Source: Spirochaetaceae bacterium
GTDB lineage: Bacteria; Spirochaetota; Spirochaetia; Treponematales; Breznakiellaceae
NCBI GenBank assembly: GCA_031283025.1
Contig: JAITCP010000121.1
Location: forward strand, 1 to 9,085
Direction of reading: 5' to 3'
Length of the DNA stretch: 9,085 bases
A program made the position numbers and the translations under genes. How positions within the stretch are numbered: the first letter of the stretch is position 1; every line of letters starts with the position of its first letter. The notes under the pieces were generated by a model. It was not told where the DNA came from. It made no database searches and was given only the letters and a program-made list of their open reading frames with translations. Below are positions 1-5,217 of the stretch, one piece after another.

Positions 1-119
1 GGGAATCTCTAAAAACTTCAGTTTATAGAGATTTACCTCTGAAAAACGCACGTTTCGCAGCCCAAAGGGCGAGAAACTGCAAAGGAACCTCTAAAAACAA
101 CCGGTTTTTAGAGGTTCCC
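1..119 (+). repeat. MITE-like three-hairpin element, subfamily 1, copy 1
   Basis: This non-coding element recurs almost identically at 3220-3339 and 4937-5055. It begins GGGAATCTCT and ends AGAGGTTCCC, so its ends are inverted repeats. Inside are three hairpins: left at 4-33 with tip ACT-TC-AGT, middle at 48-80 with stems GTTTC/GAAAC and GCCC/GGGC, and right at 84-118 with a 15-bp stem around loop AACCG. This copy has a T-to-A change at 25 that spoils one base pair of the left stem. The window starts exactly at its first base, so the left flank and any target duplication cannot be seen. There is no coding capacity. The mobile-element reading rests on the insertion evidence at the other copies. 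Confidence 0.85.
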
Positions 120-196
120 ATAATTTATATGCGGCATATCCGCAGTAGGGCATGGCTTTGTTCATGAACCCTGTACGGGCCGGAGATTGCGGCCCT

Positions 197-222
197 GGCC
201 TCCTTCGGGAGGCCTTTCTTTT
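197..222 (+). terminator. Strong intrinsic terminator on the + strand, gene unknown
   Basis: GGCCTCC and GGAGGCC form a 7-bp GC-rich stem around the stable TTCG tetraloop, followed directly by TTTCTTTT. The T tract is on the + strand, so the terminator does not serve the hemerythrin gene at 249-713, which is on the opposite strand. Between the element ending at 119 and this hairpin there is no convincing reading frame. There are short inverted repeats (GCGG/CCGC near 131-143, GGGCC/GGCCC near 177-195). The terminated transcript either comes from a gene left of the window or is a small structured RNA lying between 120 and 222. Confidence 0.8.
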
Positions 223-248
223 GCCCCCGTAAAACACCCGCTAAAAGA

Positions 249-713
249 TTATCCGTTAATGTCCTTATCGCTGAGCAAGCCTTTTTTCTTTTGGGTTACG
301 ATGTAAGCCGCATAGAGCTTGTCATAAATGGCAATGTGGCTTAATATCCAGTCCCTGAGGATACGGGCAAACTGATTGGGTACAAGTTTCTTGCCTTCAT
401 TATATTCTTTTACCGTTTCAAGAATGTTCCGCACCAAAGTATCGTGCTGCTTTTTATGTTCCGGATAATCAGGGTACTTTATTCGCTGCAGCAGCTCCTG
501 CTCGGCGCCAAAGTGGAAACGGACATATTCTACCATTCGCCCCATGGTCTCTTTGAATATGCTGTCTTGCATTTTTTCTCCGCCCAGACAGGCACGGAAA
601 AGTTCATTGGTAAGGGCAAAAAGCTCTTTATGCTGGTCGTCAATCAATTGAATCCCTATTGCATACTTGTCGCCCCAGATAACCATATCCTTATTATCGT
701 TATTATTTATCAT
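249..713 (-). CDS. Bacteriohemerythrin (O2-binding di-iron protein)
   Basis: This 154-residue protein is a single hemerythrin domain, a cytoplasmic four-helix bundle that binds O2 reversibly at a non-heme di-iron centre. In bacteria the family is linked to O2 sensing, storage or delivery. All seven expected iron ligands are visible, numbered from the chosen start: His28 (DDQHKEL), His67 and Glu71 (HFGAE), His86 and His90 (HKKQH), His126 and Asp131 (HIAIYD). The frame stays open upstream to 869, but that extension translates tandem-repeat DNA and the promoter, so the Met at 713 (MINNNDNK) was chosen. It lies only about 2 nt past the expected transcription start, so the mRNA may be nearly leaderless. 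An alternative Met at 686 (MVIWGDKY) has AAGGA too close to serve well. It appears monocistronic and separate from mutL. Confidence in the family is high; confidence in the exact start is moderate. Confidence 0.93.
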   Translation of the reverse strand: MINNNDNKDMVIWGDKYAIGIQLIDDQHKELFALTNELFRACLGGEKMQDSIFKETMGRMVEYVRFHFGAEQELLQRIKYPDYPEHKKQHDTLVRNILETVKEYNEGKKLVPNQFARILRDWILSHIAIYDKLYAAYIVTQKKKGLLSDKDING

Positions 714-722
714 TATAAATAA

Positions 723-751
723 AGTATACTTGTGTTTTATGTATTGATCAA
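723..751 (-). promoter_or_regulatory. Sigma-70-type promoter of the hemerythrin gene
   Basis: On the minus strand TTGATC (746-751) and TATACT (723-728) are separated by exactly 17 bp. The -10 box ends 10 bp upstream of the hemerythrin ATG at 713, so transcription would start almost at the start codon. The -35 box overlaps the palindrome TTGATCAA (744-751), which could also be a regulator site. Confidence 0.65.
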
Positions 752-753
752 TA

Positions 754-997
754 ATGCCAATTTCTCGCTGCTTTAGGCGGCAGGTATACTCAACCGAGCC
801 CGCAGGGCGAAGGTTCCCCTCTTGACGCCGCTGTTTCCATTGCTTTAGCCAGGAGTTTTTGCTACGCAAAAACTCCCAAGTCTAAAATTGGCAGGATGCC
901 AATTTCTCGCTGCTTTAGGCGGCAGGACGCCGCTGTTTCTAGTGCTTTAGCCAGGAGTTTTTGCACAGCAAAAACTCCCAAGTCTAAAATTGGCAGG
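754..997. repeat. Two tandem copies of a ~102-bp unit, one with a 40-bp extra segment
   Basis: Unit A (754-895) and unit B (896-997) both start ATGCCAATTTCTCGCTGC and end CTAAAATTGGCAGG, and a third partial start lies at 998. Unit A carries 40 bp (785-824) absent from unit B; otherwise they are nearly identical. Each unit has inverted ends (TGCCAATT/AATTGGCA) and an inner hairpin GGAGTTTTTGC/GCAAAAACTCC, with loop TAC in A and ACA in B. The stretch fills the gap between mutL and the hemerythrin promoter. It holds no credible gene, and open frames crossing it are repeat translations. It may be a second repetitive palindromic family or the mRNA 3' end structure of the mutL operon. Confidence 0.8.
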
Positions 998-1012
998 ATG
1001 CCAATTTTAGAC
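982..1012 (-). other. Perfect 14-bp palindrome overlapping the mutL stop codon
   Basis: GTCTAAAATTGGCA and TGCCAATTTTAGAC pair perfectly around a 3-nt spacer, and the first arm contains the mutL stop codon. Read along the mutL mRNA, it is followed about 6 nt later by a second hairpin (GGAGTTTTTGC/GCAAAAACTCC). There is no U tract after either, so a classical intrinsic terminator is not supported. An mRNA 3' end stabiliser or part of the neighbouring repeat family is more likely. Confidence 0.5.
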
Positions 1013-2905
1013 CCGCCTCACCGCCTTGAAAAGCTCCTCCCGGCGGATTTCTGTCCACAATGGCCGTCCGTGGGGGCAGCGGGGAAGCTGCCCGGTTTCT
1101 TCTTCCAGGGCCAGCGCCGCTTCCGCTAACGCAAGGGCGGCCTCGTCGTCCAGCCAACCGCCGTCTTTGATTGCTGTGCGGCAGGCCAGGGCGGCGGCCC
1201 AGCGCTCGGCCAGGTTTTTGCCTGCCGTGCGCAGTGACAGAAGTTCCTCCACTGTTTCGCCGTCTCCGGCTTTCCAGCCGGCGGGAAGGGCTGTTATGCG
1301 CCAATCGCCGCCGCCGCCGTTTTCCAGCACTATGCCAAGCCGTTTCAGTTCTTCCTGTTTTGCCTGCAAAAAATTTTCTTCCTCGGCATCGGAAGCTGTA
1401 AAAGGGATCGCTACCAAAAGTTCCTGGGTAGTAATGGGCGCGGATAAAAAGTGATTATAAAGGAGCCGTTCATGGGCGGCGTGCTGATCGATTAGATAAA
1501 GTTTGTTTCCTTTTTCCGCAATAATAAAAAAGCCAAAGGCCCGTCCGGCAAGGCGGAGCTGCCCGGTGGTACTGCCTGCGTGAACGGTTCCGGCGCTTTG
1601 TCCGTCCATGCCTCCGGTGTAATACGCCGGTTCCGGTTCGGCGGCTGCCCCGATTGGATCGGACACGAATGCCGCCGGCGCTCCTGCCTTTGGCAGGGGC
1701 GCAAAATCGTTCCGCCTTTCCAGCAACGCTTCCATAGCCAGAGAATGTGCATAGGAAGAAAAATACTCCCCGCGCTGATAAGGCGGCCTGAACGGTAATT
1801 CCGTACCGGAATGATCGCCTTGCGAAAGTGTTCCTTGTGATGGCTCATGGCCGCCTTGCCCGGCATCTATCCACGGCGCGGCCTTTTGTACATAGCCGCG
1901 AAGGGCGGTGGTAATGCAATGGTGTATCGCGGCGGAGTCGGCAAAGCGGATTTCCCGTTTGGCGGGATGTATGTTAAAATCCGCCAGAGCGGGATCAACT
2001 TCTATAAAAACCGCTCCCACCGGATGACTGCTGTTGGGAAAATAGCCGGAGAGGCCGTATTCCAAAGCCTGCATCAGGCCGTAATCCTGGACACGCCGTT
2101 TATTGGCAAAGATGTACTGCTGCCGCCGGTCCTGGCGGTACAGTTCCGGCCCGCCGAATATGATCGTAACGGTAAAGCCTTCCCCGCCCGCTTCTATAAG
2201 GTGAAGAAATTTCCGTTCGCTGCCGCTAAAGAAAAGTTCGCCAAAGCGTTTCATGGGGCCGCCTGAGCAGGGCAAAAGCTGCAGCTTCATAACTCCGTCC
2301 TGAATAAAACGGAAGGAAACGCCGGGAAAGGCCAGAGCCTTTTCAATAAAAGTTTGACGGCATAAGGCGGTTTCCGCCGCTTCACGTTTAAGGAAGCGCT
2401 TGCGCGCGGGGATTGCGTCAAAGAGGCCGTAAGCGCGGATGCTGGTGCCCTTAATGCGCCGGGTTTGGGTAAATGTCGTGCTGTCGCTTTCCGCTTCACC
2501 TGCGGCGGGAACGCCGTTGTACGCCGCGCCGGGAATGGTTTCCAAAAGCCATGCTTCCCTGCCGTCAGTACTGGTAAGAATTTCCAGCCGGGCTACTGAC
2601 GCTGCCGCCGCAAGCGCTTCGCCCCGGAATCCAAGAGTGGTGGAGCGGGAAAGATCATCCAGTGATTGTATCTTGCTGGTGGCATGGGTTTTTACGCAGA
2701 GGGCAAGGTCTTCACGGCTCATCCCGGAGCCGTCGTCGATCACTTCAACCTTGCCAATGCCGCCCCCTTCAATGGCGAGTTCTATGCTTCCCGCGCCTGA
2801 ATCCAGGGCATTGTCGATAAATTCCCGTACCAGCGCCGCGGGCCGGTCGATAACTTCACCGGCGGCAATTTTTTTTGCTTCTTCCGGGGGCAGTATCCTT
2901 ATCAT
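1007..2905 (-). CDS. mutL: DNA mismatch repair protein MutL (endonuclease type)
   Basis: This 632-residue MutL is the mismatch-repair matchmaker that links MutS bound at a mismatch to strand incision. The N-terminal GHKL ATPase is complete: IAAGEVIDRP (13-22), the general base Glu28 and Mg-binding Asn32 in VREFIDNALDSG, DDGSG (57-61), GFRGEAL (92-98), and NIHPAK (311-316). A variable linker follows at about 340-450. The C-terminal domain carries nuclease motifs: DQHAAHE (473-479), ACRTAIK (574-580) and CPHGRP (610-615), so this is the self-nicking type found in bacteria without MutH. In the usual DQHA(X)2E(X)4E motif the last Glu is Asn484. It is third in the operon xseA-xseB-mutL. The start at 2905 gives the family N-terminus MIRILPPEEA. 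Two further ATGs lie 17 and 34 nt upstream in other frames, within a triple repeat that leaves the ribosome binding site unclear. Confidence 0.97.
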   Translation of the reverse strand: MIRILPPEEAKKIAAGEVIDRPAALVREFIDNALDSGAGSIELAIEGGGIGKVEVIDDGSGMSREDLALCVKTHATSKIQSLDDLSRSTTLGFRGEALAAAASVARLEILTSTDGREAWLLETIPGAAYNGVPAAGEAESDSTTFTQTRRIKGTSIRAYGLFDAIPARKRFLKREAAETALCRQTFIEKALAFPGVSFRFIQDGVMKLQLLPCSGGPMKRFGELFFSGSERKFLHLIEAGGEGFTVTIIFGGPELYRQDRRQQYIFANKRRVQDYGLMQALEYGLSGYFPNSSHPVGAVFIEVDPALADFNIHPAKREIRFADSAAIHHCITTALRGYVQKAAPWIDAGQGGHEPSQGTLSQGDHSGTELPFRPPYQRGEYFSSYAHSLAMEALLERRNDFAPLPKAGAPAAFVSDPIGAAAEPEPAYYTGGMDGQSAGTVHAGSTTGQLRLAGRAFGFFIIAEKGNKLYLIDQHAAHERLLYNHFLSAPITTQELLVAIPFTASDAEEENFLQAKQEELKRLGIVLENGGGGDWRITALPAGWKAGDGETVEELLSLRTAGKNLAERWAAALACRTAIKDGGWLDDEAALALAEAALALEEETGQLPRCPHGRPLWTEIRREELFKAVRRV

Positions 2906-2939
2906 GGCAGTATCCGTATCATGGCAGTACCTGTCTCAT
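2889..2939 (-). repeat. Three tandem 17-bp units spanning the mutL start codon
   Basis: Read on the minus strand from 2939, the units are ATGAGACAGGTACTGCC, ATGATACGGATACTGCC and ATGATAAGGATACTGCC. The third unit encodes the first residues of MutL. Because 17 is not a multiple of 3, each ATG lies in a different frame. Each of the first two ATGs opens a six-codon frame (MRQVLP, MIRILP) that ends at a TGA overlapping the next ATG. The array begins 3 nt after the xseB stop codon. The best Shine-Dalgarno-like sequence (CAGG) stands 7 nt before the middle ATG, not the mutL ATG. Confidence 0.9.
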
Positions 2940-2942
2940 GGA

Positions 2943-3173
2943 TTACCCGCCGTTAAAAAGCTCCATTTCCGGGCTTTCTTCCGCTTTAGCGTCCGGAGCG
3001 TTAAGCAGTACCTCGATACGGCTTTCGATTTTTTCCAAATCCTTTTCCAGCGCCCGCGCCAGTTTGATCCCTTCCTCAAACGCTTTAAGCGCGTCCTCCA
3101 GGGGAATATCGGTTCCCCGAATGGCCTCACCAAGATTTTCCAGTTTTTGGAGTCGTTCTTCAAAATTCTTCAT
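2943..3173 (-). CDS. xseB: Exodeoxyribonuclease VII small subunit
   Basis: This 76-residue protein matches the XseB family in size and pattern: FEERLQKLENLGEAI, then IPLEDALKAFEEGIKLARALEKDL in the characteristic helical hairpin, and an acidic tail. XseB subunits bind the large subunit XseA to form exonuclease VII, which degrades single-stranded DNA from both ends. The start at 3173 was chosen because AAGGTG (3178-3183) sits 4 nt upstream and MKNFEERLQKL aligns with the family start; the frame runs back to 3218 but adds 15 non-family residues. It lies between xseA and mutL on the same strand. The xseA-xseB gap has been enlarged by the element at 3220-3339; without it the gap would be about 37 nt. 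Confidence 0.93.
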   Translation of the reverse strand: MKNFEERLQKLENLGEAIRGTDIPLEDALKAFEEGIKLARALEKDLEKIESRIEVLLNAPDAKAEESPEMELFNGG

Positions 3174-3219
3174 TTTACACCTTTTTACGCTTTCATAGCT
3201 TTTTTCAAAACTAACCAAA

Positions 3220-3339
3220 GGGAATCTCTAAAAACTTCAGTTTTTAGAGATTTACCGCTAAAAAACGCACGTTTCGCAGCCCCAAAGGGCGAGAAACTGC
3301 AAAGGAACCTCTAAAAACAACCGGTTTTTAGAGGTTCCC
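3220..3339 (+). mobile_element. MITE-like three-hairpin element, subfamily 1, copy 2, inside the 3' end of xseA
   Basis: This copy is 120 bp, one C longer in the middle hairpin than copies 1 and 3. It is flanked by a perfect 4-bp direct repeat, CAAA, at 3216-3219 and 3340-3343. Deleting the element and one CAAA rebuilds the xseA end as SKFG-stop (minus strand TTTGGTTAG), one codon past the insertion point. The insertion therefore replaced the native stop and supplies a new one (TAG at 3311-3313). It also sits in the xseA-xseB operon, so its hairpins are transcribed within that mRNA. No transposase is encoded; any mobility would need one from elsewhere. Confidence 0.85.
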
Positions 3340-4552
3340 CAAATTTTGAAAGAGGCTCAACTTGTTCGGTTACCGCCCGAACCAGCCCTTCCAGGGGCCT
3401 GATGCTGAGTTTGTCTCCGGGTTTTGCATCCCTCCCCCGGCGGAGGATTTTCCCGCTGGATTCATTAAACACCACAGAGAATCCCCGTTCCAGTACCGAG
3501 AGAGGGCTCCCCGCTTCCAGACCGGCGCGGGCAATTTCCAGCCGGCGGCGGTATGCGGAAAGCTGTTCCCGCAACGCGTTGAGCAGCGTTTCCTTGGCAT
3601 CGTCAAAGCGGACAAGTACGGGCTGTAGTATTATCCTGAAACGCCGTTCCAGATCGTCAATGCTGAAAGGCCGCATAAGAAGCCGTGCCCGGTCAAGCCG
3701 CGCTTCAATGGAATTTACCATCTCTGCTTCAATCGCCATTATATTTTCCAGCGCCTCGCTGCGGTTAGCGCTGACAAGTTCCGCCGCCGCCGAAGGCGTG
3801 GGAGCGCGCAGGTCAGCGGCCAAATCGCACAGCGCGTTGTCAATTTCGTGGCCTACCGCGCTTATAACCGGAATTGCAGAATCGGCCACAGCCCGAATCA
3901 CAACCTCCTCCGAAAAGGGCAGGAGGTCCTCCAGAGAGCCGCCGCCCCGGCCCACGATGAGCACATCGGCCAGGTTCCACTGGTTTGCCTGCTCTATGCG
4001 CCTAGCGATAATGGCCGCCGCTTCGCTCCCCTGAACCGGCGCGGGAAGGATGATCACACGAACGCCGGAAGCCCTGCGCTGCAATATCGTAAGAATATCC
4101 TGCACTGCGGCTCCCGTAGGCGAACTTACCACGCCCACGGTTTCGGGAAAAAGGGGGATGGGCTTTTTCCGTTCCTCATCAAAAAGCCCTTCCGCCGCAA
4201 GCGCCCGCTTCCGGTTTTCCAGCATCGCCAGAATATCTCCGGCTCCCGCCAACTCTATGTCCTCGCAGACAAGCTGATAACTGCCCCGCTGGGGGTACAC
4301 CGAAATACGCCCGCGCGCCCGCAACAGCATACCGTCTTTGGGTTCAAAAGCAAGACTGGAAAGGCGGTTCTTAAACATTACCGCGTCAATTTTTGCACCG
4401 GGGTCTTTGAGTGAAAAGTACAGGTGCCCCGTGCTGGAAGGGCGAAAATTGGAAAGCTCCCCTTCCACAACAAGCATGGGAAAGGCGCTCTCCAGATTTT
4501 GCCGAATAAGGCTGGTCAGCTCGGAAACGGTAAACTTTTGCTGCATCCCCAT
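3311..4552 (-). CDS. xseA: Exodeoxyribonuclease VII large subunit
   Basis: This 413-residue protein is the catalytic subunit of exonuclease VII, a metal-independent single-strand DNA exonuclease acting in recombination and mismatch repair. An N-terminal OB fold occupies about residues 5-105 (VEGELSNFRPSSTGHLYFSL). The catalytic domain has VGVVSSPTGAAVQDIL, RGGGSLEDLLPF (from 202), GHEID (234-238) and RAPTPSAAAE (249-258). A coiled-coil stretch is followed by the C-terminal SPLSVLERGFSVV segment. The Met at 4552 was chosen because the family N-terminus (KFTVSELT) follows at once; the Met at 4546 is also possible. The frame extends to 4678 but then overlaps the divergent promoter. No clear Shine-Dalgarno sequence is visible. 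The last nine residues, GEPLKTGCF, come from the inserted element at 3220-3339. It is the first gene of the operon with xseB and mutL. Confidence 0.95.
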   Translation of the reverse strand: MGMQQKFTVSELTSLIRQNLESAFPMLVVEGELSNFRPSSTGHLYFSLKDPGAKIDAVMFKNRLSSLAFEPKDGMLLRARGRISVYPQRGSYQLVCEDIELAGAGDILAMLENRKRALAAEGLFDEERKKPIPLFPETVGVVSSPTGAAVQDILTILQRRASGVRVIILPAPVQGSEAAAIIARRIEQANQWNLADVLIVGRGGGSLEDLLPFSEEVVIRAVADSAIPVISAVGHEIDNALCDLAADLRAPTPSAAAELVSANRSEALENIMAIEAEMVNSIEARLDRARLLMRPFSIDDLERRFRIILQPVLVRFDDAKETLLNALREQLSAYRRRLEIARAGLEAGSPLSVLERGFSVVFNESSGKILRRGRDAKPGDKLSIRPLEGLVRAVTEQVEPLSKFGEPLKTGCF

Positions 4553-4615
4553 TACTATACCACAACTGCGGGTTTTGCGATATGGGGTAAAATAGGCTCC
4601 TGCCGCCTTTTTTGC

Positions 4616-4644
4616 TTGACAAATGTGTGACAATACGGTATAAA
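4616..4644 (+). promoter_or_regulatory. Consensus sigma-70 promoter of the decayed toxin-antitoxin locus
   Basis: TTGACA (4616-4621) and TATAAA (4639-4644) are separated by 17 bp, essentially a textbook promoter. It reads toward the antitoxin remnant at 4726 and, with no terminator seen before it, the esterase lipoprotein at 5214. It diverges from xseA. Confidence 0.85.
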
Positions 4645-4670
4645 TAAGATGAGCCATTTTCAAAAACTGT

Positions 4671-4694
4671 CTGACCACTTTTGTAAGCGGTCAG
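4671..4694 (+). promoter_or_regulatory. Dyad symmetry in the antitoxin leader, possible operator
   Basis: CTGACCACTT and AAGCGGTCAG form a 10-bp dyad with one mismatch around TTGT, between the promoter and the antitoxin Shine-Dalgarno sequence. Antitoxins of the Phd/YefM type repress their own operons by binding palindromes near the promoter, so this is a candidate operator. A simple leader hairpin is equally possible. Confidence 0.4.
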
Positions 4695-4725
4695 ATTGGA
4701 AAATCCTCAAATAACAGGAGAATAC

Positions 4726-5092
4726 ATGAAATTTGTTACCGTAAGAGATTTTAGGAATTCCCCGACTGCTATTTGGAAGAAATTACCTTCTGAACGCAAA
4801 TTAATTATAACCAATACTGGAAGACACTATTTTTGCGGTTAGAAGATCAAAGGCGGCAAACGCCATGAAGAAAATGCAGGAAATATCTGTTTCTTTGGGT
4901 AATGATAAAATGACGCTTGACGAAATAAACACTATTGGGAATCTCTAAAAACTTCAGTTTTTAGAGATTTACCTCTGAAAAACGCACGTTTCGCAGCCCA
5001 AAGGGCGAGAAACTGCAAAGGAACCTCTGAAAACAACCGGTTTTTAGAGATTCCCTATTACTAAAGATGTCAGGAAAAAAATTAAAGAATGA
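4726..5092 (+). pseudogene. Phd/YefM-like antitoxin, broken by a frame disruption and an element insertion
   Basis: The ATG at 4726 follows AGGAG with a 5-nt gap. The frame reads MKFVTVRDFRNSPTAIWKKL, then IITNTGR, resembling the DNA-binding half of Phd/YefM antitoxins, and stops at about 4842 after 38 residues. The expected continuation is in the +1 frame from near 4829 (IFAVRRSKAANAMKKMQE, later DKMTLDEINTI). The break fits a one-base insertion near GGAAGACAC, or a small out-of-frame deletion, since related proteins seem to have a longer segment here. The 119-bp element at 4937-5055 then interrupts the C-terminal part. Removing it with one TATT restores the end as EINTITKDVRKKIKE, with a stop overlapping the PIN toxin ATG (ATGA). 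Family assignment is from motif memory. The gene is very probably non-functional, though the 38-residue N-terminal peptide could still be made. Confidence 0.8.
4937..5055 (+). mobile_element. MITE-like three-hairpin element, subfamily 1, copy 3, inside the antitoxin gene
   Basis: This copy is 119 bp in the same orientation as copies 1 and 2. It is flanked by TATT at 4933-4936 and 5056-5059, a perfect 4-bp target duplication. Element plus duplication is 123 bp, and their removal restores the antitoxin reading frame. Its two ends are a perfect 16-bp inverted repeat (GGGAATCTCTAAAAAC): the right end has a G-to-A change compared with the other copies that improves pairing with the left end while weakening its own hairpin. 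Confidence 0.9.
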
Positions 5093-5217
5093 AGATAGTG
5101 GTCGATACAAATGTAATCGTGTCAGCGTTATTGAACATAAATGGAACTTCTGCAAAAATATTGTCTTCGATTCTAAGTGGTAATGTAAAAATATATAGAA
5201 TACGGAGGCACCTATGA
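5089..5217 (+). pseudogene. PIN-family toxin, N-terminal remnant
   Basis: The 42-residue frame starts MKIVVDTNVIVSALL, the typical first strand of PIN-domain ribonuclease toxins with the first catalytic Asp at residue 6, and continues GTSAKILSSILSGNVKIY. After Tyr36 the family resemblance ends, with RIRRHL and a stop; the remaining acidic active-site residues and about 100 residues are missing. The ATG overlaps the antitoxin stop as ATGA, the classical layout of a toxin-antitoxin pair. The remnant's own stop again overlaps the next ATG (5214) as ATGA. It is inactive as a nuclease, but its translation could still couple to the lipoprotein downstream. Confidence 0.8.

Noticed and set aside
714..869. 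A 52-residue N-terminal extension of the hemerythrin frame
   Set aside because: It translates the promoter and the tandem repeat units, and the hemerythrin domain is complete without it.
2439..3314. A 291-residue open frame on the + strand
   Set aside because: It is antisense to mutL and xseB and ends in element sequence; its serine/arginine-rich composition is that of a shadow frame.
4553..4678. A 42-residue N-terminal extension of XseA
   Set aside because: It overlaps the divergent consensus promoter and has no family resemblance; the known N-terminus begins after 4552.
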